From NCBI GenBank assembly GCA_000151295.1, contig GG745352.1:581808-612981 (forward strand): a stretch of 31,174 nt of DNA, read 5' to 3'. Position numbers and translations under genes: made by a program. Within the stretch, counting starts at the first letter, position 1. Each line of letters begins with the position of its first letter. The DNA comes from Allomyces macrogynus ATCC 38327 (Eukaryota; Blastocladiomycota; Blastocladiomycetes; Blastocladiales; Blastocladiaceae). Shown in pieces: positions 9,183 through 18,694 of the stretch. The notes under the pieces were generated by a model. The model was not told the origin of the DNA. It did not search any database and saw nothing but the letters and a program-made list of their open reading frames with translations.

Positions 9183-9841
9183 CTGAGAGAACTCAGCGCG
9201 AGATTTGAAGGTTGGGAGCGTGGGTCGGCTGTTTGTCCAAACCGGGATCGCGTGCTGGTGCTGTTGTTGTTGATTCAGGAGAGAGAGCGAGACGGAGAGA
9301 AAGAGCAGCCGCGGTGCCAAATGATTATGCGCCCAGTCGCGAGTCGGTAGGTAGACCTCAACACGCAATATCCGGCGGGGGGAGGAGTCACATTAACAAG
9401 CATTTGCGAGAATCCTTCGCCTACTTCTGGCTCTAGCCGCTTTCCAAATGGCCGGACTCGAGTGGTAAGTTCTTTATTCGTTGCGGACGGCATCTTGGGT
9501 CATGCTCGGCCAGACGATTGTTGGCAGTGGAGCTTAAGTTGTTGGCAACCGCCTTGAGACCAGCCGGTTTGTCTGAATTCTCATTCTCGACAACTGGTAT
9601 GTAGCATTTCGCTGCAGTCCAGAATGATAGCAGCGTGCCTTTGGTGCCCTCACTTTGTTTCCCGTTATTGAAGGCATGCTTCACGCAACCATCACAATCA
9701 CTGAAATCATGAAATCATGTCGATTTTCGTCGAGTTGCAGACCTGGGCACCGGCCAAGTATTTGGCGGACGAGTGGAGATGGATGTATTATCGGCAACGA
9801 CGAGACATGACGATGTTTCACGAATGATCGGCTCAGCACCG
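9183..9841. other. Non-coding stretch between two LRR-type pseudogenes
   Basis: Contains only short ORFs on both strands with no recognisable motif. The right part (9690-9841) may be decayed 3' sequence of the minus-strand LRR copy that starts at 12264. Nothing else seen. Confidence 0.4.
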
Positions 9842-12264
9842 TCACAAAATGGTTGCAGCAGGTCGATGACCAACGTTGAGATGCCCTAAACTTAACTTCT
9901 CCCAAATATCAAACTTGGCTTTCAACTCCGGGAGAATCGACTCAGCGACCGTCTCTGTCCTGAAGATCAGCACCATCCCCGCCATGGGCGCCCGGGTCAT
10001 CATCCGATCAAGCAGGCTTGCGGCCATGCCTTTCGACACGGGGATCCCGTTAACATTCAGCTTGCGCATCGTGATAGGCAGCGCTGCGACCCACGGGATG
10101 CGCGCCGTGTCGTTCAGATCCTCGATCATGTAGGCGCCTGGGGACTTGAATAAATCCCACAGTCTGACGCCAAGAGACGTGATGCGCAGCAAAGGCATGT
10201 TGCGAGGCGCAAAAATCTCCTCGAGATGGGGTTCACGCAACGTGGTCGGCCACGCCTGAGCCAGCTCGTCACGTTCATCCATGGACCATGCAACACCAGT
10301 TGAGGAGCTGCAGTGGCATGAAACGCACGAGCTCAGCAATGGCGTTTGGCTCGCCAAACCAGAGCGTGCTCAAATCAAGATGCGTTATCGATTTGGGAAA
10401 CCGTGCAAGTGTTGGTTTAACATCCTCGCCAAAGATGCTTGGGCCCATGTGGGTGGTAAAATGACGGAGAGTTGGCACGATGTGGACAGGCATGGAAAAG
10501 TTAACTGATATAGGGAGGATCAGAGCCGCCACAGGAACTTGAACCATCAATGCGAACAATGAGGTCGCAGTCGACATATCCATGTGGCGACCAATCCGCG
10601 CGTGGATAGAGACAGATTCAGCTGAAGCTGGCATCGCCGACGTGAGTTGCTCACATGTGTCGGCAGGGTCGTTGTCGAAATATCCAAATGCCAGATACAG
10701 CGTCTGCAAACAATTCCAATGCAAGGCTTGGAGAACAGCATCAAGACCAGTGATTCTGGTATTGAGCATGAAAGACCGCAGGGCGGGGAGGCGTGCAATC
10801 AAGACACCAGGCACTGGCATCGCCCAATCATGCCAGTCCAATGGCGATGTGGCCCGAATTGAGCGTTGTCACAGTGGGAGGGACATGGTTTACGCGTGGT
10901 GAGGCCGCTGAGTTGCGTGAACAAAAGGCAAGACGTGCAAAGCAACTCGATTGTATATTCAAGCTTTACCATTATAATTTGCTGGAGACACATCGCCAAA
11001 TTACGCAACCATTAAGATGTTTCGTGTCGTGTGGAGTCTCTGAGGTAATGTACAGCGTCAGATAGAGCGAGCGGACAGAAACCGGAAAACTGGCCAACAG
11101 GCTCGTGCATTCAGCAGGAAGTCAAGACCAGGCCGTAGCACGCCCGAGCCACTGCATCGAGACCGGAACTTGGAGCGTTTTTCATGAGTAAAAACCTGCG
11201 CAGCCATGAACTCAAATGCTTCAGCAACGAAATAAGAGCCGGCAACTCAGGGTCCGGAAAAGAAACGGGCCCTTTCGACTGAATGGCCAGAGTCGTCAAT
11301 ATGTCTGGAAGTCGGGAAACGAGCTCATTCCACACAAGGTCTGTCACATTCGGGCCCTCGAAATCGAGCAAGTCAAACACGCGCAGGTGAGGAGGCACAA
11401 GCTGAGCCATCAACGCCCGCACGTTCTCTGGATCGCTTGGGAGAATGACGTTGGTGAGCGTAAGATGGGCTAAGAATTGATGGAAGCGGGAGATGTGAGC
11501 TGGCCCCACGAATCACCAAGCATGTCAGTCAGCGTCAGCGAGTGGCATTGCGGTGGCACAACAAAGCTGAGCGCCGTGCGGTGGATCGCGTATCGACGCA
11601 CTTGAACGAGCGGCACAGGGACTACCCGCAAGCGCAAGGTGTGCAACGACGAGGGCAAATGATGCGACCCATTAAACAGGGTCGTGGCACCAAGACCCTT
11701 GATTTCACGGGAAAGTCTGAATGAGAACAAAGACAATTTTGGTCGATTTCACAGCAGCAGCAAGGAGAGGGCCGGAAGGGCGTCGACAGGTCAAGTGTCC
11801 AGTGAGAAATCGGCTTGGACTTGATGGTAAGCGCAGCAAGTCCGTTTGGAATGTGGTTGGACAGCTTGGTCCACAAATCAGCAGCAAGGTCCTCAAACGA
11901 CTCGGTCAAGGCGAGTTTACGCAAGCGAGGTGGAACAAGCTGAGCGATCAAAGCATACGACTGTTGCTGTTCAGTCGGGGCGTCGATATCCGCGAGCTCC
12001 AGCTCCGCAACCGTATGTGGAAGCGGGAACATGTCCTGGGCCCACAGGAAGCGGTTCATGGCACCGCGCGGACGCAAAGAACGACACTGTGGCGGCACAA
12101 TGAACTTGAGCGCGACACAATCAATCCGGTCACTGCGCACTTGCATCAGCAGCACAGGCAAATGTGACCACCGTGTCGAGCCCCCAAATAGCGACCGCTG
12201 CGCCGAGATCTAGCCAACGACTCCACGATGGCGGCACCGAATGCAGGGAGCCGTTGGGTGTCAT
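9842..12264 (-). pseudogene. LRR-type gene copy 2, left flank and left arm, frameshifted
   Basis: Minus strand, from about ATG 12264. Consecutive pieces in changing frames are 12161-11622, 11736-11470, 11509-11111, 10841-10275 and 10357-9842. Two successive modules of about 530 bp are recognisable by VPPQC.SL and, further on, LVPP.LR (ALIAQLVPPRLRKLAL in module 1, ALMAQLVPPHLRVFDL in module 2), each followed by an LPxxL-type repeat. The last part reads ITHLDLSTLWFG and MRKLNVNGIPVSKGMAAS, typical LRR strands. Everything up to about 11035 lies in the inverted-repeat arm and is identical to the right copy; the rest is a diverged paralogue of 28380-28978. Lesions in every module suggest a pseudogene. 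An F-box/LRR receptor role is only inferred from the neighbouring copies. Confidence 0.6.
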
Positions 12265-12513
12265 GATGAGGTTTGGTGTCTGTCGCGTTCTGTCGACGTG
12301 ACAAGTCAGAAAGATGAATTGCTGGCGACGTGAGATCGAGTGAAACTGAGTGAAACAGCTTTCAAGTCGTGTTTCTCATGATTCAAGGAATCGCTTCAAG
12401 TGCTTGCGACCTTCTGAGATTTGACAATATTCACTGTGCTCGCGCACCATCCCACCAATCACCCTCCAAAATCCAAACAATTGGTCAAGTAAATTCGATG
12501 CCGACGACATCGC

Positions 12514-12612
12514 CAAAAACACGCCCGAAACACGCGCCCGAAACACGCGCCCGACACCGACACACGCGCCCGAAACACGCACCCGAAACACGCACCCGAA
12601 ACACGCGGCCGC
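12514..12612. repeat. GC-rich 13-bp minisatellite (left copy)
   Basis: About seven imperfect copies of a 13-bp unit (AAACACGCGCCCG and variants), starting about 40 bp past the stop of MFS gene A, in its 3' flank. One unit is interrupted by an extra GACACC-type insertion. The unit length is not a multiple of three, which fits non-coding DNA. Identical copy at 26775-26873. Confidence 0.85.
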
Positions 12613-12649
12613 GCCGCGAATCCAAGAACCACCACCACCACGACGCCCT

Positions 12650-14304
12650 TCAATACCGCACAAAGAACCGACGATCGAGGACCGCGAACCGCATATACAG
12701 CATAAACAGGCCACCCCCGACCATCATCCCGCCGGCAAACGCAATCGCACCGCCAAACTCGTGCGCGGGCGTGATCCACTTGTTTCCACCCCGATGCAGC
12801 TTCAGCGCCGCCGAAATCAGCGCACCGGCAAGCGGCGCGCCCGCCAAATTCCCGACACCCGTGGCAATCGAGACCATGCCCATCATCGACGGAATCGACG
12901 CGATGCCAAACAATTGACCGACCATGGGCGGCGTCAACGCAATGTATCCGCCCGCGAAAAAGCCAAACGTGACCGTGAAGAGGATCAGGAGCGGCTGCGA
13001 CGCGCCCGCGGGGAGCCAGAAGACGAGGATCGAGAGACCAGCAAAGAGGACCGAGATCGTGTACATGTTGACGGCGCCAAGACGGTCGGCGAGCCATCCG
13101 CCCACGATGCGGCCGACGAGCGACATGACGTTGATGAGCATGAGGAGGAGTGCGGCAAACGACGGCGGGTGCGGCGTGACGCTCGCAACGTAGCTGGGGA
13201 GGTAGAAAAAGGGCACTGAACATGATTCAAATATCATGTCAGTTGGCACGATCAGGTTTTGTGACGTTTCGGCATGAACGGAGAAATGCATACCCAAGTA
13301 CGAGAACGGGATGAACAGTCGCCCAAGGAAGACGTACCGGAATTTGGCGTCACTCAACGAGCTCCAAATTGACCCACGCACTGAGCGCCTGCGCACGGGG
13401 ATCCGCGTGCGGACGAGCGCCGTCGCGACGAGCAGCAGAGCGAGCGTGATGCCCGCCATGGCGAGCAGCGTCCACTTGGTGCCAAGACTCGGCAGCACCA
13501 CCGACAGGACCAGTGTGTAGACGAGCGGGCCCGCACCCGCACCTGCCACGGCCGTGCCCGACGCAAACGACTGGTGCTTGACCCACCATTGCGACGGGAG
13601 CGCGGCGCCCGGGAAATAGACCATGGCACAACCGAGCCCAAACAAAATGCCCTGCGTGAGCAGCAGCTGCCAGACTTGGGTCGCGAATGACGCGAGAACG
13701 AGACCAAGGGCGATCAGGAGCGAACCCATCAAGATCACGGTGCGGAAATGTAACCGCTCAGCGAGGTGACCGACAAAGAGGCCCCCCGAGACAAACATGG
13801 TTGCTGTGCAGGTGGTGGTGGGATCAGCGTCAAGTCAGTCAAGAGGAGCTAACGCGTCGATTTGTCTCAAACAGAACACGTACACGTTCCAAGCGCGCCA
13901 ATCAACGACAGCACCGACGGCGACGCCTTTGGGTAATCCACAACCTGGTACCGCTCCTGGAACACACCAAACGAGTACTGCACGCCAAACGACGCGAAAT
14001 GGATCAGGAACGACGAAATGATCGCGAGCCAGGCATTGAGGCCGCCGTCGACGCGACCCGGCAGGACTGCGGCAGGTTGCAGCGGTTCGGTCACGTCATC
14101 TTCTTGACTTGCCCGTGATCCGGCCGGGACCTTGATACTGCTGGCAGTGCGGCGCAGGCCGGCACCACGGACCATTGGGCCGGCACCCGCGGGCAAAATC
14201 TCGACGTGCTCGTCGTCGTCATTGCTGCCAGTGGACGAGTCGCGCACGGTCTTTGCGGAGCTCACGCGCCGCAGCTCGAGCGTTTCAACGCGGTGGATGG
14301 ACAT
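12650..14304 (-). CDS. MFS transporter, monocarboxylate-porter (MCT/Mch) type, gene A
   Basis: Predicted 498-aa plasma-membrane or organelle transporter of the major facilitator superfamily. Exons 14304-13884, 13803-13294 and 13215-12650; introns 13883-13804 (donor GTACGT, CAG acceptor) and 13293-13216 (donor GTATGC, CAG acceptor). The ATG at 14304 was chosen because the paralogue B starts with the same MS.H.VE.LELR peptide. A cytosolic acidic N-terminus of about 95 aa precedes the MCT signature DGGLNAW at the first membrane segment, then FGVQYSFGVFQERYQ, GHLAERL, and FGLGCAMVYFPG..LPSQWW, typical of fungal MCT-like porters, with many further hydrophobic segments (about 12 expected for the family). 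Substrate unknown (monocarboxylates or riboflavin in characterised relatives). Intron 2 is 78 bp without a stop, so it could be retained in frame. Copy of A' at 25083-26737. Confidence 0.9.
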
Positions 14305-14466
14305 GGCTGCCGGCAAAGTCGCTTGGATGGAGGGCTGGCGGCAGTCGGGTCGGGTGCCAGCGTGCAGGACGGCAGATGCGGTTCGAAATGAGAACCAGGC
14401 CGCGCCATTGAAGTGCAGCAAGTGCAGAGCATCACCGTCGCCAGAGGAGGTGTGCGCGCGCGCGTT

Positions 14467-14474
14467 AATATATC
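14467..14474 (-). promoter_or_regulatory. TATA-like element of MFS gene A
   Basis: GATATATT on the minus strand, about 165 bp upstream of the ATG, followed by an alternating CG run. MFS gene B has an AT-rich element (ACATAAATAA) followed by the same CGCGCGCG run and CTCTGGCGACGG at nearly the same distance. Confidence 0.5.
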
Positions 14475-14503
14475 TGACTGCTGCTGGCGGCAGTGTTGAT
14501 GCC

Positions 14504-14581
14504 GAACAGTTATTGCGGCTTGGGCACTGCACTCGATGGATGTGGCAAGAACAACGAACGCCCTGTCATATGTAACTGTTC
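14504..14581 (-). promoter_or_regulatory. Inverted pair of 9-bp motif upstream of MFS gene A
   Basis: In gene orientation GAACAGTTA lies at 14581-14573 and its exact reverse complement TAACTGTTC at 14512-14504. The same 9-mer occurs upstream of MFS genes B and C, so it may be a shared regulatory site. No factor is assigned. Confidence 0.4.
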
Positions 14582-14587
14582 CAGTTT

Positions 14588-15305
14588 TCAGCTGCCCAGG
14601 GTTGTTCGTTTCCATCTGGAAAGGAATGGAAAGGAACGTATTCCAGCCCTTTCTGCAGTAGCATCTGCAGGAAAAACTGGACGCGACCCAGCACCGTCAC
14701 CCCTGCCTGACAGTGAGAGACGCGGTCCAGCGAGGCGTGCTCGACTCGCGCGCGAAGCCGGCGCCGCCGCCGCATGCTTCTCTCCGCGTGCGCGCGCATG
14801 GCCGACTTGGTACGCGGTTCCAGGGGGCGTGCGTGCACAAATGTCAGGTTCGCATGGGCAGTGCGCACGCCACGAGCGGCCAAGTGTGTGGGGGAGATGC
14901 GTAACCCGGCAGGCTATGAGTTTCCAGGAGAAGAACAAGTCGGTAAGCATGCAAGCAGAAGACAGATGCGGCTCGCGCGAGGTCGACAGGCGCACGGCAG
15001 TGTCGACCGAGAATGGGAGTGCGGCCACCGAGGCCATCAACTCCCCGCCCCCAGATCGCGACTTCTCCCTTTCGACCTCGTCCCCGACACTCTCCACCCG
15101 ACGGGATGCGAGTGCGGGCGCCGCGCCGCCGCGATCCGACGCACGGCCGTCACCCGGCAGCGGCCTCGAACAGTCAAGACAATCCAAACGATCAGGCGCG
15201 AGCAGGATCCAACGCGAACTTGCGCCGACCCGAATCTGGATATCCCAGGCGAGCCGATTGTCAATCCGACCCGTCTCTCTCAGTGTAACGGAAATGCCCC
15301 ACATC
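14588..15305. other. Left-arm intergenic stretch with overlapping long ORFs
   Basis: Long frames are open on both strands (14493-15389 plus, 14588-15364 minus) in very GC-rich sequence; both cannot be coding. The start of the minus frame (ISVTLRETGRIDNRLAW, then SSRWILLAPDRL) looks protein-like and could be the decayed end of the adjacent F-box-type remnant; the rest is Arg/Ala/Ser-rich and unconvincing. Confidence 0.4.
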
Positions 15306-15887
15306 TTATGGCCGCAAATACACTGTATCGGGCGTGGCAGAATCAATTTCCACGTACTCTCCAATCGAGACGCTCACGCGACGGAATGAGGCGCTCAGGT
15401 GCGGTGCATACAGGGACGGGACGGCGCGGCAAGAGCAAGCGGCAAGCGTGCAGCAGTGAGGGCCCGTCAACCTGCTCGACAAGAACACTGAAAACGAATT
15501 TCGGGAGGCGATCAAGGAAGGGGGGGGGGGGGGGTCGGATGTTCATTCATCATGCGTGAGCTGGTGATTGGGAGGGAGGACCGTCCGGACTCTGTGACTG
15601 AGGCTGGCACAACGTATCGGCGCGTTGCGGTGTGTCCGTGATCTGTTCAAGACGTGGCACTCTCGTCCCTCGTCCATTCCACATGCTCGATTCACCACCA
15701 CGTCCTTGTTCCTCAAATCTGTGGTGAGAGGTGCATGTCACGAGCATTGCATACATATCCGGATGTGTTAACCCTGGCGCAGTTGGAATCCATTTCTTGA
15801 TGGCGTCGCTGTCGTTCTATAGGCTTCGACGATGCGGTTGAGGACATAAGCGGGGAGTTGCTCGAGAGCGTGCGGCGCGTCTAGGAC
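15306..15887 (-). pseudogene. F-box-type gene remnants across the inner edge of the left arm
   Basis: Minus strand. At 15887-15830 the frame reads HALEQLPAYVLNRIVEAY, a good F-box start but with no ATG and a TAG just upstream. It continues across the arm edge in a shifted frame as DSDAIKKWIPTAPGLTHPD (15810-15750). A second F-box-like start (PFLDRLPKFVFSVLVEQ) follows the homopolymer near 15520, then AVPSLYAPHLSASFRR and GEYVEIDSATPDTVYLRP in another frame, a segment resembling the post-F-box AAPYLFAPCLHAMLR of the copy at 22953. Fragments of one or two dead family members. Confidence 0.5.
15520..15534. repeat. Poly-G tract of 15 (left copy)
   Basis: A run of 15 G. The matching C run in the right arm (23854-23867) has 14, the only indel found between the arms. 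It lies between short ATGs and the F-box-like frame on the minus strand. Confidence 0.9.
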
Positions 15888-16173
15888 CTATCGCAGGGAG
15901 TGGGGGCGATGGCTGCGCGTTTTCAAATAATCCTTCGTACTGCGCTCAGAAGTCATTGAGTAGTGAAGACCGAGCGCAATCGACTGTGTGCACATTTTGT
16001 CAAGTCGTCTCGAGCGCTGGGGAGCAACGTGACTGTACGTGCTTGCAATGATTCAAGCGTTGGCTCCCACAGCCGTTCAGATCATTGCCGATGCCGGCCC
16101 GCTCAAACAAGGATCATTCTCTAAATCAGCGACAATGCTGAACACACGCCTGATGTATTTGTACTCACCCGCT
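15833..16173. other. Spacer edge between left arm and MFS gene B
   Basis: The first 55 bases carry the minus-strand F-box start described at 15306-15887. The remainder to the MFS B stop shows no gene. It presumably contains the 3' flank of B; no minisatellite like that of gene A is present. Confidence 0.4.
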
Positions 16174-17813
16174 TTAATACCGCACAAAGAACCGACGATT
16201 GAGGACCGCGAACCGCAGATACACCATAAATAGCGCGCCCACGACCATCATGCCACCCGCAAACGCAATCGCACCGCCAAACTCGTGTGCGGGCGTGATC
16301 CACTTGTTTCCACCTCCACCGACCTTCAGCGCCGCCGAGACCAGTGCACCGGCAAGCGGCGCGCCCGCCAAATTCCCGACGGCAGTTGCGAGCGAGACCG
16401 TGCCCATCATGGAGGGAATCGACGCGACGCCAAACAATTGACCGACCATGGGCGGCGTCAGGGCAATGTACCCACCGGCAAACGTGCCAAATGTGAGCGC
16501 GAACAGGATCAGGAGCGGCTGCGACGCGCCCGCGGGGAGCCAGAAGACGAGGATCGAGAGACCAGCAAAGAGGACCGAGATCGTGTACATGTTGACGGCG
16601 CCAAGACGGTCGGCGAGCCATCCGCCCACGATGCGGCCGACGAGCGACATGACGTTGATGAGCATGAGGAGGAGTGCGGCAAACGACGGCGGGTGCGGCG
16701 TGACGCTCGCAACGTAGCTGGGGAGGTAGAAGAAAGGCACTACCAGCGACACCGATATCAAGTTAGTTAGCATGGTCCGAATCAGCGAAATGAATTGGAC
16801 ATCGGAAGTGTATACCCAAGTACGAGAACGGGATGAACAGTCGCCCAAGGAACAGGTACCGAAACTTGGCGTCCCTCAACGAGCTCCAAACTGACCCGCG
16901 CACCGCGCGCTTGCGCACCGGGATTCGCGTGCGGACAAGCGCTGTCGCGACGAGCAGCAGTGCGAGCGTGATGCCCGCCATGGCGAGCAGCGTCCACTTC
17001 GTGCCGAGACTCGGCAACGCCGTCGACAAGACGAGCGAGTAGACGAGCGGGCCCGCACCTGCACCTGCCACGGCCGTGCCCGACGCAAACGACTGGTGCT
17101 TGACCCACCATTGCGACGGGAGCGCGGCGCCCGGGAAATAGACCATGGCGCAGCCAAGCCCAAACAAAATGCCCTGCGTGAGCAGCAGCTGCCAGACTTG
17201 GGTCGCGAATGACGCGAGGAAGAGGCCAAGGGCGATCAGGAGCGAACCCATCAAGATCACGGTGCGGAAGTGTAACCGCTCAGCGAGGTGACCGACAAAG
17301 AGGCCTCCGGAGACAAACATGGTTGCTACAACAGAGTGGAGGGTCAGAACAGCTCACGCGAGTGGAGCCAGACAATTTGTGTCAAACAGACCACATACAC
17401 GGGCCAAGCGCGCCAATGAGCGAGAGTACGGACGGCGACGCGTCCCGGTAATCCACATTCTGGTACCGCTCTTGGAACACGCCAAACGAGTACTGCACGC
17501 CAAACGACGCGAAATGGATCAGGAACGACGAAATGATCGCGAGCCAGGCATTGAGGCCGCCGTCGACGCGACCCGGCAGGACTGCGACAGGTTGCAGGAG
17601 TTCGTTCACGTCGTCTTTACTTGTTCTTGATCCTGTCGGGACCTTGATACTGCTGGCAGTCCGGCGCAAACCAGCAGCAGCGACCAACGGGTCGGCATCC
17701 GCGGGTAAAATTTCGACATGCTCGTCGTTGTCGCTGCCGGTGGAAGAATCGTGCATGGTCTCTGCAGGGCTCACGGGCCGCAGCTCGAGCGCCTCAACGT
17801 GGTGGGTGGACAT
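16174..17813 (-). CDS. MFS transporter, monocarboxylate-porter (MCT/Mch) type, gene B
   Basis: Paralogue of gene A, predicted 496 aa. Exons 17813-17399, 17325-16816 and 16739-16174; introns 17398-17326 (GTATGT..TAG) and 16815-16740 (GTATAC..TAG) at exactly the positions used in A. The second intron is 76 bp, so unlike A it would shift the frame if retained. It has the same MCT signature DGGLNAW, YSFGVFQERYQ, GHLAERL, PSQWW and PFFYLPSYV. Exon 3 shares an uninterrupted identical block of 227 bp with A (16505-16731 against 12981-13207), while flanking coding sequence differs at scattered sites. Its N-terminal acidic region is shorter by two residues. It lies head to head with gene C, separated by about 880 bp. 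Substrate unknown; same inference as for A. Confidence 0.9.
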
Positions 17814-18093
17814 GGTTGCTGTTAATGTTGCTTGGACAGGAACTAGCGGCAGCCGGGTCGGGTGCCAGCGTGCAGGACGGTGGGTGCGGGCTGAAGCGAG
17901 GACCAAGCTGGGCCATTGAAGTGCAGCAAGTTCGAGCTATCGCCGTCGCCAGAGGGGGCGCGCGCGTTATTTATGTAAAACTGCAACGACGTGGTGGCTC
18001 TCGGCAGTGTTGATTCCGATCAACCATTGGAGACTTTGGAGAGGTGGGCGGCGCGGGGGATTCTGCGGATATAGCATGAACAACGCCATTACA

Positions 18094-18102
18094 TAACTGT
18101 TC
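18094..18102 (-). promoter_or_regulatory. 9-bp motif upstream of MFS gene B
   Basis: GAACAGTTA in B orientation, about 280 bp upstream of its ATG, nearly the same distance as the corresponding copy before gene A (about 270 bp). Flanking bases are also conserved (AGGAACAGTTA in B, TGGAACAGTTA in A; then GGCGTT in both). Confidence 0.45.
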
Positions 18103-18648
18103 CTGTTTTCGGGTGGTCCCTGCTGAGCTCCTCGGGCGGGTTTGAACATGAATCCCCTCGCGGGTCACGCCTTAGTCGGCCCCCCGAGTTCACATTTGCC
18201 CCCGCACTGGCGGGCCTCCCCGGAAGCCCTTTGTCAGCATTGCAACCGACTCGCGCAGCCTCCGGCCATCTTTCTCCTTGTTCTTTTCCCAGGACGCGCG
18301 CGCCCTCACTTGCCATGCCGCAGCGTGTGCGCGCGATGAGGCAATCCCCGGCCCGGAAGCAGGTGCCGATATGGCGTGCGACCGGCGTTCTCGGATGTGT
18401 CGGCTGGCCCACCAACACGCAAACACGACAGCGTTGCTTTGGGGATGATGGCGACGTGATCCCGCCCGGCGCCCGGTTGCCTGTCTATCCCGACGGCGCG
18501 CACGCCCATCGACCGTCGGCCGCGCCGTTGCCGGCGTCATGTCTATCGCGCGCCCCCATAAGTACTGCGCGCCACCCGCTGTGGAAGGGCCCCATCACCA
18601 TCTCTTTTGCCGTTGCAAGCGTCGTCCTCGCCTTCCTGTCTCATTTCA

Positions 18649-18657
18649 TAACTGTTC
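18649..18657 (+). promoter_or_regulatory. 9-bp motif upstream of MFS gene C
   Basis: TAACTGTTC, 38 bp before the ATG of C, identical to the 9-mer found before genes A and B although C is a distant paralogue. A function is inferred only from recurrence. Confidence 0.35.
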
Positions 18658-18694
18658 AACTGCAACGTTCAAGTCCTCGACCTCCCAGCGCATC

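Larger units (their letters stand above)
11035..15832 (+). repeat. Left arm of a large inverted duplication
   Basis: About 4.8 kb whose reverse complement recurs at 23556-28353. Paired positions sum to 39387 up to the poly-G tract and to 39388 beyond it. All long ORFs in the two arms have the same translations on both strands except around three differences: C at 15463 against A on the plus strand of the right arm at 23924 (T expected by pairing), 15 against 14 bases in the homopolymer, and a mismatch at 11034/28353 at the outer edge. Weak similarity continues outward to 11019. The inner edge is sharp: after GACGA at 15828-15832 the sequences diverge. The arm carries MFS gene A, its promoter, a minisatellite, and F-box and LRR remnants. 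Confidence 0.95.
17814..18694. promoter_or_regulatory. Divergent promoter region between MFS genes B and C
   Basis: Intergenic and very GC-rich. On the B side, gene-orientation ACATAAATAA near 17967-17977 followed by CGCGCGCG is a TATA-like element conserved with gene A, and TCAACACTGCC is shared with the A promoter. The 9-mer TAACTGTTC occurs at 18094-18102 and again at 18649-18657, 38 bp before the ATG of C. ORFs in this stretch look spurious. Confidence 0.5.

Noticed and set aside
9842..12264. Programmed frameshifting to explain the LRR gene frames
   Set aside because: Several shifts in different directions plus stops, with no slippery sequence pattern; decay is simpler.
12514..12612. CRISPR-like array
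   Set aside because: Units of 13 bp in direct tandem without unique spacers; a minisatellite.
14493..15389. 298-aa plus-strand ORF in the left arm (and mirror 23998-24894)
   Set aside because: Begins inside the MFS A promoter, overlaps open frames on the other strand, Arg/Ser/Ala-rich with no motif; judged spurious.
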